Below, piece by piece: positions 35,301 to 44,179 of a DNA stretch of 64,000 nt. Position 1 is the first letter of the stretch. Every line of letters starts with the position of its first letter. The stretch is from positions 744,001 through 808,000 of the forward strand of contig NZ_JAELXV010000001.1 in assembly GCF_016427535.1 (NCBI RefSeq), written 5' to 3'. The DNA comes from Hymenobacter sp. BT559 (GTDB lineage Bacteria; Bacteroidota; Bacteroidia; Cytophagales; Hymenobacteraceae). Both the position numbers and the translations under genes were made by a program. The notes under the pieces are model-generated. The model was not told the DNA's origin and ran no database searches. It saw only the letters and a list, made by a program, of their open reading frames with translations.

Positions 35301-37900
35301 GAGAGGGCAACCCCCGCGTGCTGTTCAAAGGCCGCGTTTACCTCCCGGTAGATGATATCCGCAGCCTGTCCGCGCTCGTCGAAGACGAGCTCCATCACGC
35401 AAAAGCCTTCGTCTATGGTTTCGAATAGCGTGCGGTACTTGGCTTCCGAGGCGGCCAGGGTTGCCTCGGCGCGGGCGCGCGCTACGGCGGCCCAGGTGCG
35501 CTCGGCCGTTTCCCGTAGCAAGGCAATTTCACCAGGCGTCCAGCGGCGGGGCTTGCCCTGGTGCACCACTAGGTTGGCTACCCAGCGCCCGCCTTTCAGG
35601 AGTGGGTGGGTGACAAAGGCCGTGGAGCCGATGGTCTGGTAGTTAAATTTCTCCTCCTCAGTCAGCTCAGCTTCGGCGGCCACGTCCTCCACAATCAGGG
35701 GCTCGCCGTAGCGAGCCCGCTCGATGATGGGGCCGTAGTCCGAGAGCGGAAACGAGCCCGTAAAGGCCGGAAATCGCCCGCTTAGGTAATTGTCCGTTAC
35801 CACCACCGTTTCGCCGTCGGGCGTAATCTCCGCATACATCGCACGGTCGAGTCCAAAGTATTCGCCCAGCACGCGGGTGGCGGTGCGCTGAATTTCCCGC
35901 GCGTCGGCAAGCGGGCGCAGCGCGTCGGTGAGCTGTAACAGAAACTGCTGGTGCTGCTCGGCCTGCTTGCGGGCGGTGATGTCGTCGTAGAACACCCCGA
36001 ACAAGTCGGCCCCGCTAACCGGCGTCACGTAGAATACATACCAGCGGTCGGTGTCCGCGACGTAGTGTTCGAAGCGTTCTGGCTGTTTGGCTTGCAGCAC
36101 GCGCTCGGCCACGGCCAACCAGTCGGCATAAAAGGTCGGGAAGAGCGTACTGGCTAACTGACCCACGGCGTGGGCGCGGTCGAGGCCGGTTTGTTGCTCA
36201 AAAGCGGGATTTAGTTCGAGGTAGCGGGCATCTACCGCGCGGCCGTGCGCATCGCGGACCAGCTGAATCAACGCAAAGCCTTCGGCCATCGCGTCGAACA
36301 GAATGCGGTACTTGTCTTCGGCTTGCTGGGCTAGCTCATCCTTGAGCTGCAAGATTTCCTGCTGGGCCTGCTTGCGCTCGGTGATTTCGCCGGTGGTCAT
36401 CACGAAGCCATCCCGCATCCGAACCAGCGTTTGGTCAAACCAGGCCTCAAATTGCTCGTGGGCATAATACTGCTCGTGCTCAATCGGAACCCCGGTTTCT
36501 ACTACTTGCACAAACAGGTCGAACAAGCCCGTTTCTACGACTCCTGGGTTTTCTTGCAGGAGGCTTTTGCCCGCCATGGGGCCCCCATATCGTTCTAGCC
36601 AGACCCGGTTGGTTAGAATCCAGGTAAAATCGACAATCTTCCCGCTGGCATCCCGCACGGCCTCAAAGGCCTGCACCACGTAGTGGGAGCTGTCTAGGGT
36701 AGCCTGCAGCAGCTCTTTCGTCTCACGCAGCTCCTGCTCGGCTTGTTTGCGCTGGCTAATGTCGTGGGTGGTGGTCGTGACGCCGTCGCCCAGCTTCACA
36801 GTAGACTGATAAAACCAGCCGTCGAACTGCTCGTGCACGTAGTGATGCTCGCGCTGGTCGGGCACGCCCGTTTCGAGCACCTGCCGGAAGGCGTCGAAAA
36901 TGCCTTCCTCCACCACGCCGGGGTTCAGCTGGCGCAGGCGCTGGCCAATGACGTCGCCGTAGTATTGCTCGGCGGCGGCGTTGTTCAGCACCCAGGCAAA
37001 ATCCACCACTGCGCCCTGCTCGTCGCGCACGGCCTCAAACACCTGCACCATATCTAGCGAGCTATCGATGGTAGCGCGCAGCAGCGCGCGGCTCTCGTGC
37101 AGCGCCTGCTCAGCTTGCACGCGCTCGGTAATGTCCTGCACCAGGCCGCGAAGCTGCCTGGCGTTGCCAACTGCGTCGGTGCGCACCTCACCGTGGGCTT
37201 CGAGGGTGCGCCACTGGCCATCGGCGCGCCGGATACGGCGGCGGTAGGTGTAGGGCTGCCGGGTGCGCACGGCCTCGTCAAGCACCTGCCGCACCAGGGC
37301 CGCATCGTCGGGATGCGAGCGGGCCTCAATAAAAGCTAGCGTGGGCACAAAGGCCTGTGGCTCCTCCCCAAACAGCCGGTACATGCCGTCGGAGAAGTAG
37401 AAACTACCGTTGGTCAGGTCAACCTCGTAGGAGCCGGTGTGGGCCACGGCCTCCATATCGAGCAGCAGCTGGCTGTTGCGCTGCCGGTCGGCCTCGGCCT
37501 GGTGGCGGTCCGTCACATCCTCCCAGAATAGCCAGTGCTGCCCGGCCGGCGCCGGACCTAGGCGCAGGCTAAGCCAGCGCTGCGAGTAAGCCAGCCATAC
37601 TTCGCGCGGTATGGCCGCGTCAGCAGCATCCAAGAGCTGCTGTATCGTGGCCCCTAGGGCCAGCGGGAGCGGCGCTTCGGCCAAGGGCTGGCCCAGCAAG
37701 GTATCAGGTGCCACGCCGCACCAGCTGGCCGCCTGCTGGTTGATGCGCTGAATAGTGCGTTGCGCATCGAGTACCAGTACTCCCCAGGGCAGCGCGTCTA
37801 GCAGCGCAGCTGTAGCAGCTAAAGGGGGCGGCGACGAAAAGTCGGGTTCCGTAGAAGGGGGCAGGTCCATACCAGGCAAGCGGCTAAAGAGACTCCGCAA
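32327..37900 (-). CDS. Giant multi-PAS/GAF sensor histidine kinase (HisKA_3 type)
   Basis: This 1857-residue protein has no signal peptide or membrane segment, so it should be cytoplasmic. By repeats of ITERK/DISQRK linker motifs I count about ten PAS domains (near 25-125, 140-265, 268-390, 393-515, 530-650, 815-935, 1105-1225, 1225-1350, 1365-1490, 1495-1615) and two GAF domains (near 650-810 and 935-1100). The third, fourth and ninth PAS are alike (HEQF..WF...V.LGDG), suggesting internal duplication. The output is a NarL-type kinase: H-box ERKRIAEGLHNGIGQLL (His1656), N-box Asn about 1768, DNGPGF about 1796. It is coupled to the overlapping NarL regulator. A (CTAA)n tract lies 115 bp before its start. 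Confidence 0.93.
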   Translation of the reverse strand: MRSLFSRLPGMDLPPSTEPDFSSPPPLAATAALLDALPWGVLVLDAQRTIQRINQQAASWCGVAPDTLLGQPLAEAPLPLALGATIQQLLDAADAAIPREVWLAYSQRWLSLRLGPAPAGQHWLFWEDVTDRHQAEADRQRNSQLLLDMEAVAHTGSYEVDLTNGSFYFSDGMYRLFGEEPQAFVPTLAFIEARSHPDDAALVRQVLDEAVRTRQPYTYRRRIRRADGQWRTLEAHGEVRTDAVGNARQLRGLVQDITERVQAEQALHESRALLRATIDSSLDMVQVFEAVRDEQGAVVDFAWVLNNAAAEQYYGDVIGQRLRQLNPGVVEEGIFDAFRQVLETGVPDQREHHYVHEQFDGWFYQSTVKLGDGVTTTTHDISQRKQAEQELRETKELLQATLDSSHYVVQAFEAVRDASGKIVDFTWILTNRVWLERYGGPMAGKSLLQENPGVVETGLFDLFVQVVETGVPIEHEQYYAHEQFEAWFDQTLVRMRDGFVMTTGEITERKQAQQEILQLKDELAQQAEDKYRILFDAMAEGFALIQLVRDAHGRAVDARYLELNPAFEQQTGLDRAHAVGQLASTLFPTFYADWLAVAERVLQAKQPERFEHYVADTDRWYVFYVTPVSGADLFGVFYDDITARKQAEQHQQFLLQLTDALRPLADAREIQRTATRVLGEYFGLDRAMYAEITPDGETVVVTDNYLSGRFPAFTGSFPLSDYGPIIERARYGEPLIVEDVAAEAELTEEEKFNYQTIGSTAFVTHPLLKGGRWVANLVVHQGKPRRWTPGEIALLRETAERTWAAVARARAEATLAASEAKYRTLFETIDEGFCVMELVFDERGQAADIIYREVNAAFEQHAGVALSLGQRASEVFPRIEPLWLSSLTRVQQTGTSERVEGYNADTKRWFTAQYSRVGGAGSLLVAVVFNDITERKRRESNLGLLAEVSQDLAQLTNIDTTMAQLGARLGAHFDVDRVIFAEISEDGQEGRISHEWHQPGLPDMRGAYTTSDYFSPEFAQLLRAGRLAVVGDTAHDERVDGARYGALGVGAFVGVPLLRHGHWRFHFSLLVASPRTWTADELDLMRELVGRIWLRLERARAEEALRASEERLQALVTNLPGAAVFIVGPDLRYQLAEGEALYTAGLNPASLLGLTLGEALPPSLAAEHERHYRLALAGQGFSLEHEAHGHTYISRGVPLLDAAGQVGSVLVVSYDITVRKRAEEALRASEEQFRTVANLVPDLLWRSTTASDTTWYNQQWYEYTGQTPEDAADHGWTNAIHPDDQAESARRYQAAVANGQFLHQEHRIRSAQGEYHWFQVQARPVRNEQGEITAWFGAATDIQARKQAELHRRQTEEHYRQQLEQQVAERTQQLQESRDLLQSVFDTSLISMSVLYAVRDEAGQIQDFRLGLVNKELERETGRPDLVGKLYAAEYPGIRQAGIFDLMLQTLATGEPQGMDYFYDQEGFNQWFTCQFVKLGDGLVATNLDITERKTAEQERLKNLRLLEQAEAVAGLGSWDYDLATSTMRWSDGMYHLFGLPVGTAVTPSLYLDAVLDEDRPRARQLVHRLATGEGFEETLRLQVHEQVKTVHIKAVALHDEAGQLVRVLGVDLDLSELQRLEADNLRLRLGQQQALFEAVQAAQEAERKRIAEGLHNGIGQLLYATKLHLGRLHAPLLGTTPALAAARQEADQLLSEAIRQTRALSHELVPMTLKEFGIAAAVQDICRKMSSPQLRLRCQVALDGEAAPLPASLQMALYRIAQELAQNIAKHALGATDASLELETMPGWVLLRAEDNGPGFAPAAATSPGLGLRSIRDRVALLGGQLQLGLVPTGGAYVRIRIPLTSIPTHDTPFPS

Positions 37901-38014
37901 GCCAATTCTACGAAGGTTTTGCTGCCCAGATTAAGGGGCTCTGTAGCAAGCAGAACAGTAGCAGCAGGAGGCCTATATGCTGCAGCGCTTCCTAAAAACA
38001 GAGGCCTAGTATCC

Positions 38015-38092
<78 letters not shown>

Positions 38093-38188
38093 CGCTTGGC
38101 CGCTGTGGTGGCTAGAACAGCCCACAGGGGCTATTCACCCCTAGCAAGTATCCCATAAAATACCTGCATTGCTATTGGTGCGACTGGC

Positions 38189-38542
38189 CTAGCGGTGGGC
38201 GGTGAGGTACGCCAGCGTTTGGTAAGAAGCGGCGTTCTCTTGCAGCGCCAGCAGCTGTTGCTGCGCCTCGGGGCTGAGCACGGGACCCAGGCTCAAGGCC
38301 AGCTGCTCGGGCGCCAGGCGCTTGGCCGCGTGGCCATGCAAGGTGCGCTGCACCGCCACCGCCTGCCTAGGCGTGAGGCGCAGCGTGGCGGCAAGGTAGC
38401 GCGTGAGCGGGCGCGCCGTGGGCCGGCCAAACAGGCAAAAGCCCCGCGGAACCAAGCGCGTAGGAGCAAGCGCGTGCGCCGGGGCCGGGCGCGTAGCCAG
38501 CATAGTGAGCAACAGCGCGACAGCAAGCGTAACAGATTTCAT
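38189..38542 (-). CDS. Small secreted helical protein
   Basis: This protein of 117 residues has a signal peptide (MKSVTLAVALLLTMLATRPAPAHA) and a helical mature part with two spaced motifs, LRLTPRQAVAVQRTLHGH and LSPEAQQQLLALQ, that resemble the LTxxQ pattern of Spy-like proteins. Function unknown. It lies alone between the kinase and the esterase. Confidence 0.65.
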   Translation of the reverse strand: MKSVTLAVALLLTMLATRPAPAHALAPTRLVPRGFCLFGRPTARPLTRYLAATLRLTPRQAVAVQRTLHGHAAKRLAPEQLALSLGPVLSPEAQQQLLALQENAASYQTLAYLTAHR

Positions 38543-38666
38543 ACTAAAGCAGGAAGGAGGGCGATGAATAAGTAATTCAAAGTTGGCCTTACTAGCTATC
38601 TTATTCTGTATCTATTGGCTCAAGCTCGCCAGGGCGCAGCTAAAAAGAGCTTTTTACTGTGCCAAC

Positions 38667-40727
38667 TCAATAATTCACTAGCCGGCTGCCTAGGGCGCGG
38701 CGAAGGTCGGGCACATCGTAGGTGCGCAGCACCCTCGGCAGCACCTCCGAGTAAGCGTCCTTGGCCGTCGGGTTTTCCAGAAAGTATTGAAAGCTAGGTG
38801 GCCCACCGCTCACCTGCACCTGCTCGATTTGAGGGTGATAGCTACCCGTAATAGCGCCCCCCTGGTTGGTGGCCTTCAATACGGAGGAGTTTGCCACCAG
38901 CGGGCTGAGCAGCGCCGCGTGCAAGGCCACCAGCGTCGCCCGGCCATCGGCCCGCAGCAAAATAGGCAGGGTCCGCAAGCGGCTGTCATTGCGCAAGAAG
39001 CTGAGGAGCGTTCGCACATCGCCCACGCGCTGAGCTAGCAGCGGGCGCCCTAGGTGCAGAGCTAGTTGGGTGGGACGATACTCTTGGTTGTAGTACTTGG
39101 GGTCGTTGAACGTGGCGGGGTCGGTGGTTTCGCCGAGGCCGCGCAAGTCGGCCAGCAGCACCGCCGTGCCCTGGCGCTGGTAGGCGGCCAGGCGGGCGGC
39201 GCTATCGCGCAGCACCGTGGCCATTCCTAGGTCGGGCAGCCACAGCACCAGGCGGGTAGGGGCGGGGCCCGTGGGCAAAAGCAAGCGCGCCGGCAGCGGC
39301 GGCTGGCCCGCGCTGCGCAGCAGGATATTCTGCCAAGCCTGACCGCTGGGCAGGCGCAAGGTGTCACGCAGGTCGATGCTTAAGGGGCCACTGCTTGTAT
39401 TAGCACTGTCGAGCTGGCGCCTTACTACCGCCGCCAGCGCCTCGGGCGAGTAGGCAGGGCGGCGTTTGGCGAGTGCCCGTGCCTCAGCCAAGTAGCCCGC
39501 CGACAGCGTTTCCTCATTCTTGAAGCTGGTGTTGACCTGCCCGGTGCTGGTGCAGCGCAGGGCGGCTTCGGGCAAGGCTACCAGAGGCGTTTCTTCGGGC
39601 ACTGCCGGCCCACTCACCCCCAGCCACCGCCGAAACCACGCCACGGCCGCTACCCGCTTGGGCGCCGAGATGCCGTGGCCATCGTCGTAGGTGAATAGGC
39701 TAGTGTGCTCGGGCTGACCTAAGGCCGCGTAAGCGCGGTGCGTATCGGCATACGCGGCCTCCATGTCGGTCTGGTCTACAAAGTCGTAGCGGCCCGTGAG
39801 CCACAGCAGCGGCTTGGGGGCAAACATGATAGGCCAATCGGCGATATCGAGGCCGACCGCCCCGGCGCCCGGCAGCTGTACGCAGCCATCGGCCGGGCCG
39901 GTGAGGGTGAGATTGCGCTCGCCGCTGGCCACGTAGCTGCACAGTGCGGCCACCTGCACACGGTCGTCGTACCCCACGAAATAGGCCGTTTGGGTAGCGC
40001 CCCCCGAGTTGCCGAGGCAGCCCACGCGAGCTGCATCTACTTCGGGCCGGGTCAATAAGTAGTCGAGGCCGCGCACGTTGTCCCACAGTTCTGCGGCAGG
40101 TAGCGAGCGACCTAGGAGCGCCGCCTGCGCATTGAGCAGCGTGTGCTCGGTGGTGCCGCCGCGGGTGAGCGGCTTGCCGCTAGCGTCGGTCAGCTGCATG
40201 CGCTCGCCCTGCGAAATCGGGTCAATCACGAGTACCACGAAGCCATTGCGGGCAAACAGCCGGGCCGTTTGCTGGTACGAGGGCGTGGCCTTGCTGGTGT
40301 TCTCGTGCCCGCAAAAGAGCAGCACCGTGGGCTTTTTACCCTTGCCCTCGGGCAGGTATAAGTTGGCCGTGACGTGGTGGCGCGGCGTGCTTTCGTAGAT
40401 AACTCTCTCTATCCGAAACCCCGCCTGCGGCACCGTGCCCACCACCCGCGCCCGCAGCGGCGTGCGTGCTGGCAGCGGCCCCAGCACCCGCCGAAAGCGC
40501 GCCCGCGCCGAGTCGCGGTAGGCCTGGGTGCCCGCCGCCGACCCTAGGGCCTTGGCTAGCTCGGCCCGCCGCGGCTCGTACTGCGCGTGCACCTGCTGCA
40601 AGAGGTAGGTAGGCAGCGTAGTAGCCGCCCGCCAGTCGATGACGGAGCTAGGCAGCTTGCCCGGCGAAGGTTGTGCCGTGGCACCTAGGGCAAGCAGCGC
40701 GAGCAGGGCGGCAAGAATCTTGGACAT
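38667..40727 (-). CDS. Secreted two-domain alpha/beta hydrolase (acetyl xylan esterase-like)
   Basis: This protein of 686 residues starts at the ATG at 40727, giving a signal peptide (MSKILAALLALLALGATAQ). The first half is an alpha/beta hydrolase: GHENTSKATPSYQQTARLFARNGFVVLVIDPISQGER, nucleophile elbow GCLGNSGGATQT (Ser), Asp in TGRYDFVDQ and His in YDDGHGIS. It resembles AXE1/abhydrolase_7 esterases that deacetylate plant polysaccharides. The second half (from about 400) has a further hydrolase-like core (LVLWLPDLGMATVLRDSAARLAAYQRQGTAVLLADLRGLGET) without an obvious GxSxG. Its location after the uronate genes suggests a role in removing esters from pectin or other glycans. Inference, but consistent. 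Confidence 0.82.
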   Translation of the reverse strand: MSKILAALLALLALGATAQPSPGKLPSSVIDWRAATTLPTYLLQQVHAQYEPRRAELAKALGSAAGTQAYRDSARARFRRVLGPLPARTPLRARVVGTVPQAGFRIERVIYESTPRHHVTANLYLPEGKGKKPTVLLFCGHENTSKATPSYQQTARLFARNGFVVLVIDPISQGERMQLTDASGKPLTRGGTTEHTLLNAQAALLGRSLPAAELWDNVRGLDYLLTRPEVDAARVGCLGNSGGATQTAYFVGYDDRVQVAALCSYVASGERNLTLTGPADGCVQLPGAGAVGLDIADWPIMFAPKPLLWLTGRYDFVDQTDMEAAYADTHRAYAALGQPEHTSLFTYDDGHGISAPKRVAAVAWFRRWLGVSGPAVPEETPLVALPEAALRCTSTGQVNTSFKNEETLSAGYLAEARALAKRRPAYSPEALAAVVRRQLDSANTSSGPLSIDLRDTLRLPSGQAWQNILLRSAGQPPLPARLLLPTGPAPTRLVLWLPDLGMATVLRDSAARLAAYQRQGTAVLLADLRGLGETTDPATFNDPKYYNQEYRPTQLALHLGRPLLAQRVGDVRTLLSFLRNDSRLRTLPILLRADGRATLVALHAALLSPLVANSSVLKATNQGGAITGSYHPQIEQVQVSGGPPSFQYFLENPTAKDAYSEVLPRVLRTYDVPDLRRALGSRLVNY

Positions 40728-40802
40728 AGGGCGGGGGTGGGAAATAGAACGGGGCCGCCTCCCTACTGGAAAACGGCCCCGAAATAAGCGTGTTAGCAAG
40801 CC

Positions 40803-42347
40803 CTAGGCTTTCTCGGGCAGCAGAATGGCGTCGGGGTAATTGCCGAGTACCGGTTGCGAGGGCGCACCTTGCGTCACGGCTTCTATCAGCAGCTTGCCGC
40901 CCACGAAGGCACCTTTCCAGCTCTCGCCCAGGCCGCCGAATACTTCCTCGCGGTCACCGCGCGAGCGCAGCTTATTGATACCTACTTTAAAGGCGCGCAG
41001 CTCCTTGGCGGTGCGGTTGGCCCACTTCTCATCATCCGACCCTAGGGCCGTCACGAGCGCGCCGTTCGAGATGTTCATCTCGCCCACTAACTCCTCCACG
41101 CGGTCTACGAGCACGATGCTGTCGATGGGGCCGAAGGGCTCCTTAAAGTACAGCTCGGCTTGGCGGGGCAGGCCCACCAGGCCGCGCGGCGCCCGGTAGG
41201 CCGAGCGGTCTTGGCCGGGCAAGAACAGCGAGTCGTCTAGCTTGCCTTGGTAGAACGGAATGGCGCCGGTCTTGGTGGCGTTGTTGAATAGCTCGTCGAG
41301 GCTCTCAGCCTGCCGGGCGTTGATGACGGGGCCAAAAGCCAGGTCGGGCAGCTTGTCGCCGGGATTGTCTACCAGCGTAGGGTTGCCCACGCGCAGGCTG
41401 CCGATGGCTTTGGTGTAGGTTTCCAAAAACTCGGGAAACAGCGAGCGCTGCACTACAAAGCGCACGTAGGCCGTGCAGCGCTGCTTGCCGTAGTCGTAGC
41501 CCTTCTTGAGCTGGTCGGCCAGCGCGTCCCACTGCGAGTAGTCCCAGATGCCGTAGGTGTTCACGCCTTCCATCTCCAACATGTAGCGCTTGTGCTCTTG
41601 GCTGAGGGCGTCGGCGATGTTGCGGCCGTTGTAGCGCCCACCCACAAAGGAGAGGCAATCCACGGCGGCGTCCTTCACCAGCACGTCGCTCAGCTCGCCG
41701 CCGGGGCCGCTTACCAGTGTCACGGGCAGGCCGCAGCGGCGGGCAATGGCGAAGGTGAGGCTCAGGGAGATAAAGCCGCCGTCAGTAGGGGTCTTGGCAA
41801 TCACGGCGTTGCCGGCCAGCACCTGCACCAGCACCGCGTGCATGAGCACCGACATGGGGTAGTTCCACGAGGCAATGTTGCTCACCAGCCCTAGGGGGCG
41901 GCGGTCGCCAAGCAGGCTCTCGATATTGTCCACGTACCACTGCACGCCCTCGATGCAGCGGTCGATGTCGTTGAAGCCCAGCTTGTAGGTCTTGCCGATT
42001 TCCCACATCAGCAATTTGCTCACGAGGTCGATGTGCGGGCGCAACTGGTCAAGGCAAGCCTGCACTTTGGCGCGGCGCTCGTCGAGGTCGGTAGCTGCCC
42101 AGGCGGCTGCTTCGCCTTTAGCAAAGCGCACGGCGCGCAGGGCCTCATCGTGCTTGAGCATGGGCAGCGAGCCAATCTCCGAGCCATCGATGGGGGAGTG
42201 GAAAGGGCGTGGGTCGCCGGCTTCCTGCCACTTGCCTTCCAGCAGGTTGAGGTAACCGCCCGCGGGCGAAAACACTTCGGGAACAGCCTGCTTGACGTCG
42301 TTCAGCAGCTTGCTGAATTCTACCTCAGGCGAAACGATTTTAGACAT
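40803..42347 (-). CDS. Aldehyde dehydrogenase family protein
   Basis: This 514-residue NAD(P)-dependent enzyme has the ALDH hallmarks: SNIASWNYPMSVLMHA (Asn162), FVGGRYNGR (NAD-contacting Gly region), LEMEGVNTYG (general-base Glu258 in place of LELGG) and catalytic Cys291 in YGKQRCTAYVR. The active-site neighbourhood YDYGKQRCTA differs from the usual F.N.GQ.C, so this is a divergent subgroup. The conserved EPFGP segment is present (KEPFGPIDSI). It lies in the minus-strand block between the FBPase-like gene and the esterase. A sugar-acid semialdehyde substrate would fit, but nothing in the sequence proves it. The stop codon lies inside CCTAGG. Confidence 0.88.
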   Translation of the reverse strand: MSKIVSPEVEFSKLLNDVKQAVPEVFSPAGGYLNLLEGKWQEAGDPRPFHSPIDGSEIGSLPMLKHDEALRAVRFAKGEAAAWAATDLDERRAKVQACLDQLRPHIDLVSKLLMWEIGKTYKLGFNDIDRCIEGVQWYVDNIESLLGDRRPLGLVSNIASWNYPMSVLMHAVLVQVLAGNAVIAKTPTDGGFISLSLTFAIARRCGLPVTLVSGPGGELSDVLVKDAAVDCLSFVGGRYNGRNIADALSQEHKRYMLEMEGVNTYGIWDYSQWDALADQLKKGYDYGKQRCTAYVRFVVQRSLFPEFLETYTKAIGSLRVGNPTLVDNPGDKLPDLAFGPVINARQAESLDELFNNATKTGAIPFYQGKLDDSLFLPGQDRSAYRAPRGLVGLPRQAELYFKEPFGPIDSIVLVDRVEELVGEMNISNGALVTALGSDDEKWANRTAKELRAFKVGINKLRSRGDREEVFGGLGESWKGAFVGGKLLIEAVTQGAPSQPVLGNYPDAILLPEKA

Positions 42348-42498
42348 GGGAAAGGGTGCGCACAGCCAGCGCCGTACAAATCGGTGAAAGAACAGGATAA
42401 AAAGCGACTTGCCCGCCGCATTGTTGGCGCTAAGTAACCTAAGCTGCGGTGTAAACCGGCTAACTAGGCTGCCTTAGCCCGCGCTACGGGGGCACCAC

Positions 42499-43509
42499 CT
42501 AGGCGTGGGCCACGGCTTGCAGCTCACGCACCAGCTCGGCCGAGCCCACAAAGAGCGGCACCCGCTGGTGCAGGTCCTTAGTAGGAGGCACTTCGAGCAC
42601 CTCGTCGGCGCCAGTTACGGCAACGCCACCAGCTTGCTCGGTTATGAAAGCGATAGGGTAACACTCGTAGAGCAAACGCAGCTTGCCGCCGGGCCACTCG
42701 GCGGTGGGTGGGTAGAGGTACACGCCGCCCGTGAAGAGATTACGGTGGTAATCGGCCGCCAGCGAGCCTACGTAGCGGGCGGTGTAGCGGCGCTCCTTGC
42801 AAGTAGTGAGGAAGGTGCGCGCAAACTCGGGAAAGTCAAACCAGTTGCCTTCGTTGCACGAAAAGACTTGGCCTTGGGCCGGGATGGTGAGCTGGGGGTG
42901 CGACAAGAAAAACTCGCCTAGGCTGGGCTCGTAGGTGAAGCCCGCCACGCCGTGCCCGGTGGTATATACGAGCATGGTGCTGGAGCCATACAGGATGTAG
43001 CCCGCCGCTACCTGCGCTCGCCCGCCCTGCAAAAAGTCTTCGGCGCGTGCCGGCCCCCCATAGCGACTCACGCGCCGATAAATGCTGAAAATGGTGCCCG
43101 TGCTTACGTTGAAGTCTAAGCTCACCGACCCATTGAGCGGGTTGAGCGCCACCACGTATTTGCCATCGTGGTTGCCCGTATCGATGATGTCGTGCCGGGC
43201 CTCGCTCAGCACCGCGCAGCACTCGCGCCCATTGGTGAGGGCCCGCACAAATCGGATGTGCGCCTCCTCACCTAGGCGGTGGCGCGGGGCACCCTGCTCT
43301 CCCTCGGGGCCTACTGCCTCCGCAATGCTATTGAGGCCCGCCCGGCTCACTTCCCGCACCATGATTTTGCTGGCCAGTGCAATGTCTCGCAACAGCTGCG
43401 ACAGCTCGCCGGTGGCAAACGGAAACTCAGCCTGCTTGCGCATGATGTAGCGCTCGAGCGTAGTGCCAACGGGGGTAGCTAGTTCGTCGTGAGTAGGGGT
43501 AGGGGACAT
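42499..43509 (-). CDS. Class I FBPase-like protein lacking metal ligands (probable pseudoenzyme)
   Basis: This 336-residue protein aligns along its whole length with class I fructose-1,6-bisphosphatase. Substrate-side elements are kept: FATGELSQLL, GYILYGSSTMLVYTTGHGV, SCNEGN, RYVGSLAADYHRNLFTGGVYLYP and KLRLLYECYPIAF. The metal site is not. The usual DPLDGSSNID is here NPLNGSVSLD (Asp to Asn at 123 and 126, checked base by base), the usual SEEE is SEAR (second Glu to Ala, 104), and KLD is RLG (Asp to Gly, 80). Three or four acidic ligands are therefore lost, so phosphatase activity is unlikely. A regulatory or binding role is possible. Confidence 0.85.
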   Translation of the reverse strand: MSPTPTHDELATPVGTTLERYIMRKQAEFPFATGELSQLLRDIALASKIMVREVSRAGLNSIAEAVGPEGEQGAPRHRLGEEAHIRFVRALTNGRECCAVLSEARHDIIDTGNHDGKYVVALNPLNGSVSLDFNVSTGTIFSIYRRVSRYGGPARAEDFLQGGRAQVAAGYILYGSSTMLVYTTGHGVAGFTYEPSLGEFFLSHPQLTIPAQGQVFSCNEGNWFDFPEFARTFLTTCKERRYTARYVGSLAADYHRNLFTGGVYLYPPTAEWPGGKLRLLYECYPIAFITEQAGGVAVTGADEVLEVPPTKDLHQRVPLFVGSAELVRELQAVAHA

Positions 43510-43534
43510 AGGTGATTATGGTAGCAGAACCGCT

Positions 43535-43617
43535 TGTCATTGCGAGCGCAGCGAAGCAATCGCACCTGTTGAGTACCGCTGTTTGGGTGCGATTGCTTCG
43601 CTGCGCTCGCAATGACA
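43535..43617. repeat. Intergenic hairpin, GTCATTGCGAG family (31-bp perfect stem)
   Basis: TGTCATTGCGAGCGCAGCGA... (43535-43565) and its exact complement (43587-43617) form a 31-bp perfect stem with a 21-nt loop. It lies 25 bases before the FBPase-like start and 7 bases after the preceding stop. Confidence 0.95.
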
Positions 43618-43624
43618 GGCTTGT

Positions 43625-44170
43625 TTACTTTGCTTCCGGCTGCTTTTGCGACTGCCACAGCACGACTTGCCAGCCCTTCTTAGGGTCTTTAATCTGCATC
43701 GTCACGTACTTAATGTGGGCCACGTTGGGCGTGCCGTCGGGCTTATTAGGCTGGTAAATAACGATTTGGCCATGCACCGCGGCGGCGGTGCCGTCATTGT
43801 AAGCCCGCACGCTAATGCTCTCCACGTCAATCTTGTCGTACACGCTTTTGCCGTCGCGGATGCTTTGGAGGTAGTCGAGTTTGCCGTTTTGCTTGCCGTT
43901 GGCGTGGGTGTACACGAGGTCGTCGGCAAAAACTTTCTCCAAGAAAGCGTAGTCCTTGCTGACCTGAGCGGCGAAGCGCTGGCGCTCCAGCTTCTCCACT
44001 TCCTGGGCTGCTGCCGCGTTTTTCTTGGTCATTTGGCCACCTAGGGGCGTGGGCAGCGTCGTGATTAGCGCCTTGCTGCTAGTAGGCTGCGGTAGCCGCT
44101 GCTCGGGCGTTTGGGCATAGGTGAGCGCGGGCAAGGCCAGCAGCGCCACGGCGATAAACGAGCGTTTCAT
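43625..44170 (-). CDS. Secreted DUF4440/NTF2-like protein
   Basis: This 181-residue protein has a signal peptide (MKRSFIAVALLALPALTYAQ) and an NTF2-like fold domain: EVEKLERQRFAAQVSKDYAFLEKVFADDLVYTHANGK and later VVLWQSQ. The SnoaL/DUF4440 family includes small ligand-binding or isomerase-like proteins. Its start is 9 bp after the transporter stop, so it is probably co-transcribed with exuT. Function unknown. Confidence 0.82.
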   Translation of the reverse strand: MKRSFIAVALLALPALTYAQTPEQRLPQPTSSKALITTLPTPLGGQMTKKNAAAAQEVEKLERQRFAAQVSKDYAFLEKVFADDLVYTHANGKQNGKLDYLQSIRDGKSVYDKIDVESISVRAYNDGTAAAVHGQIVIYQPNKPDGTPNVAHIKYVTMQIKDPKKGWQVVLWQSQKQPEAK

Positions 44171-44179
44171 AGAAGCAGC

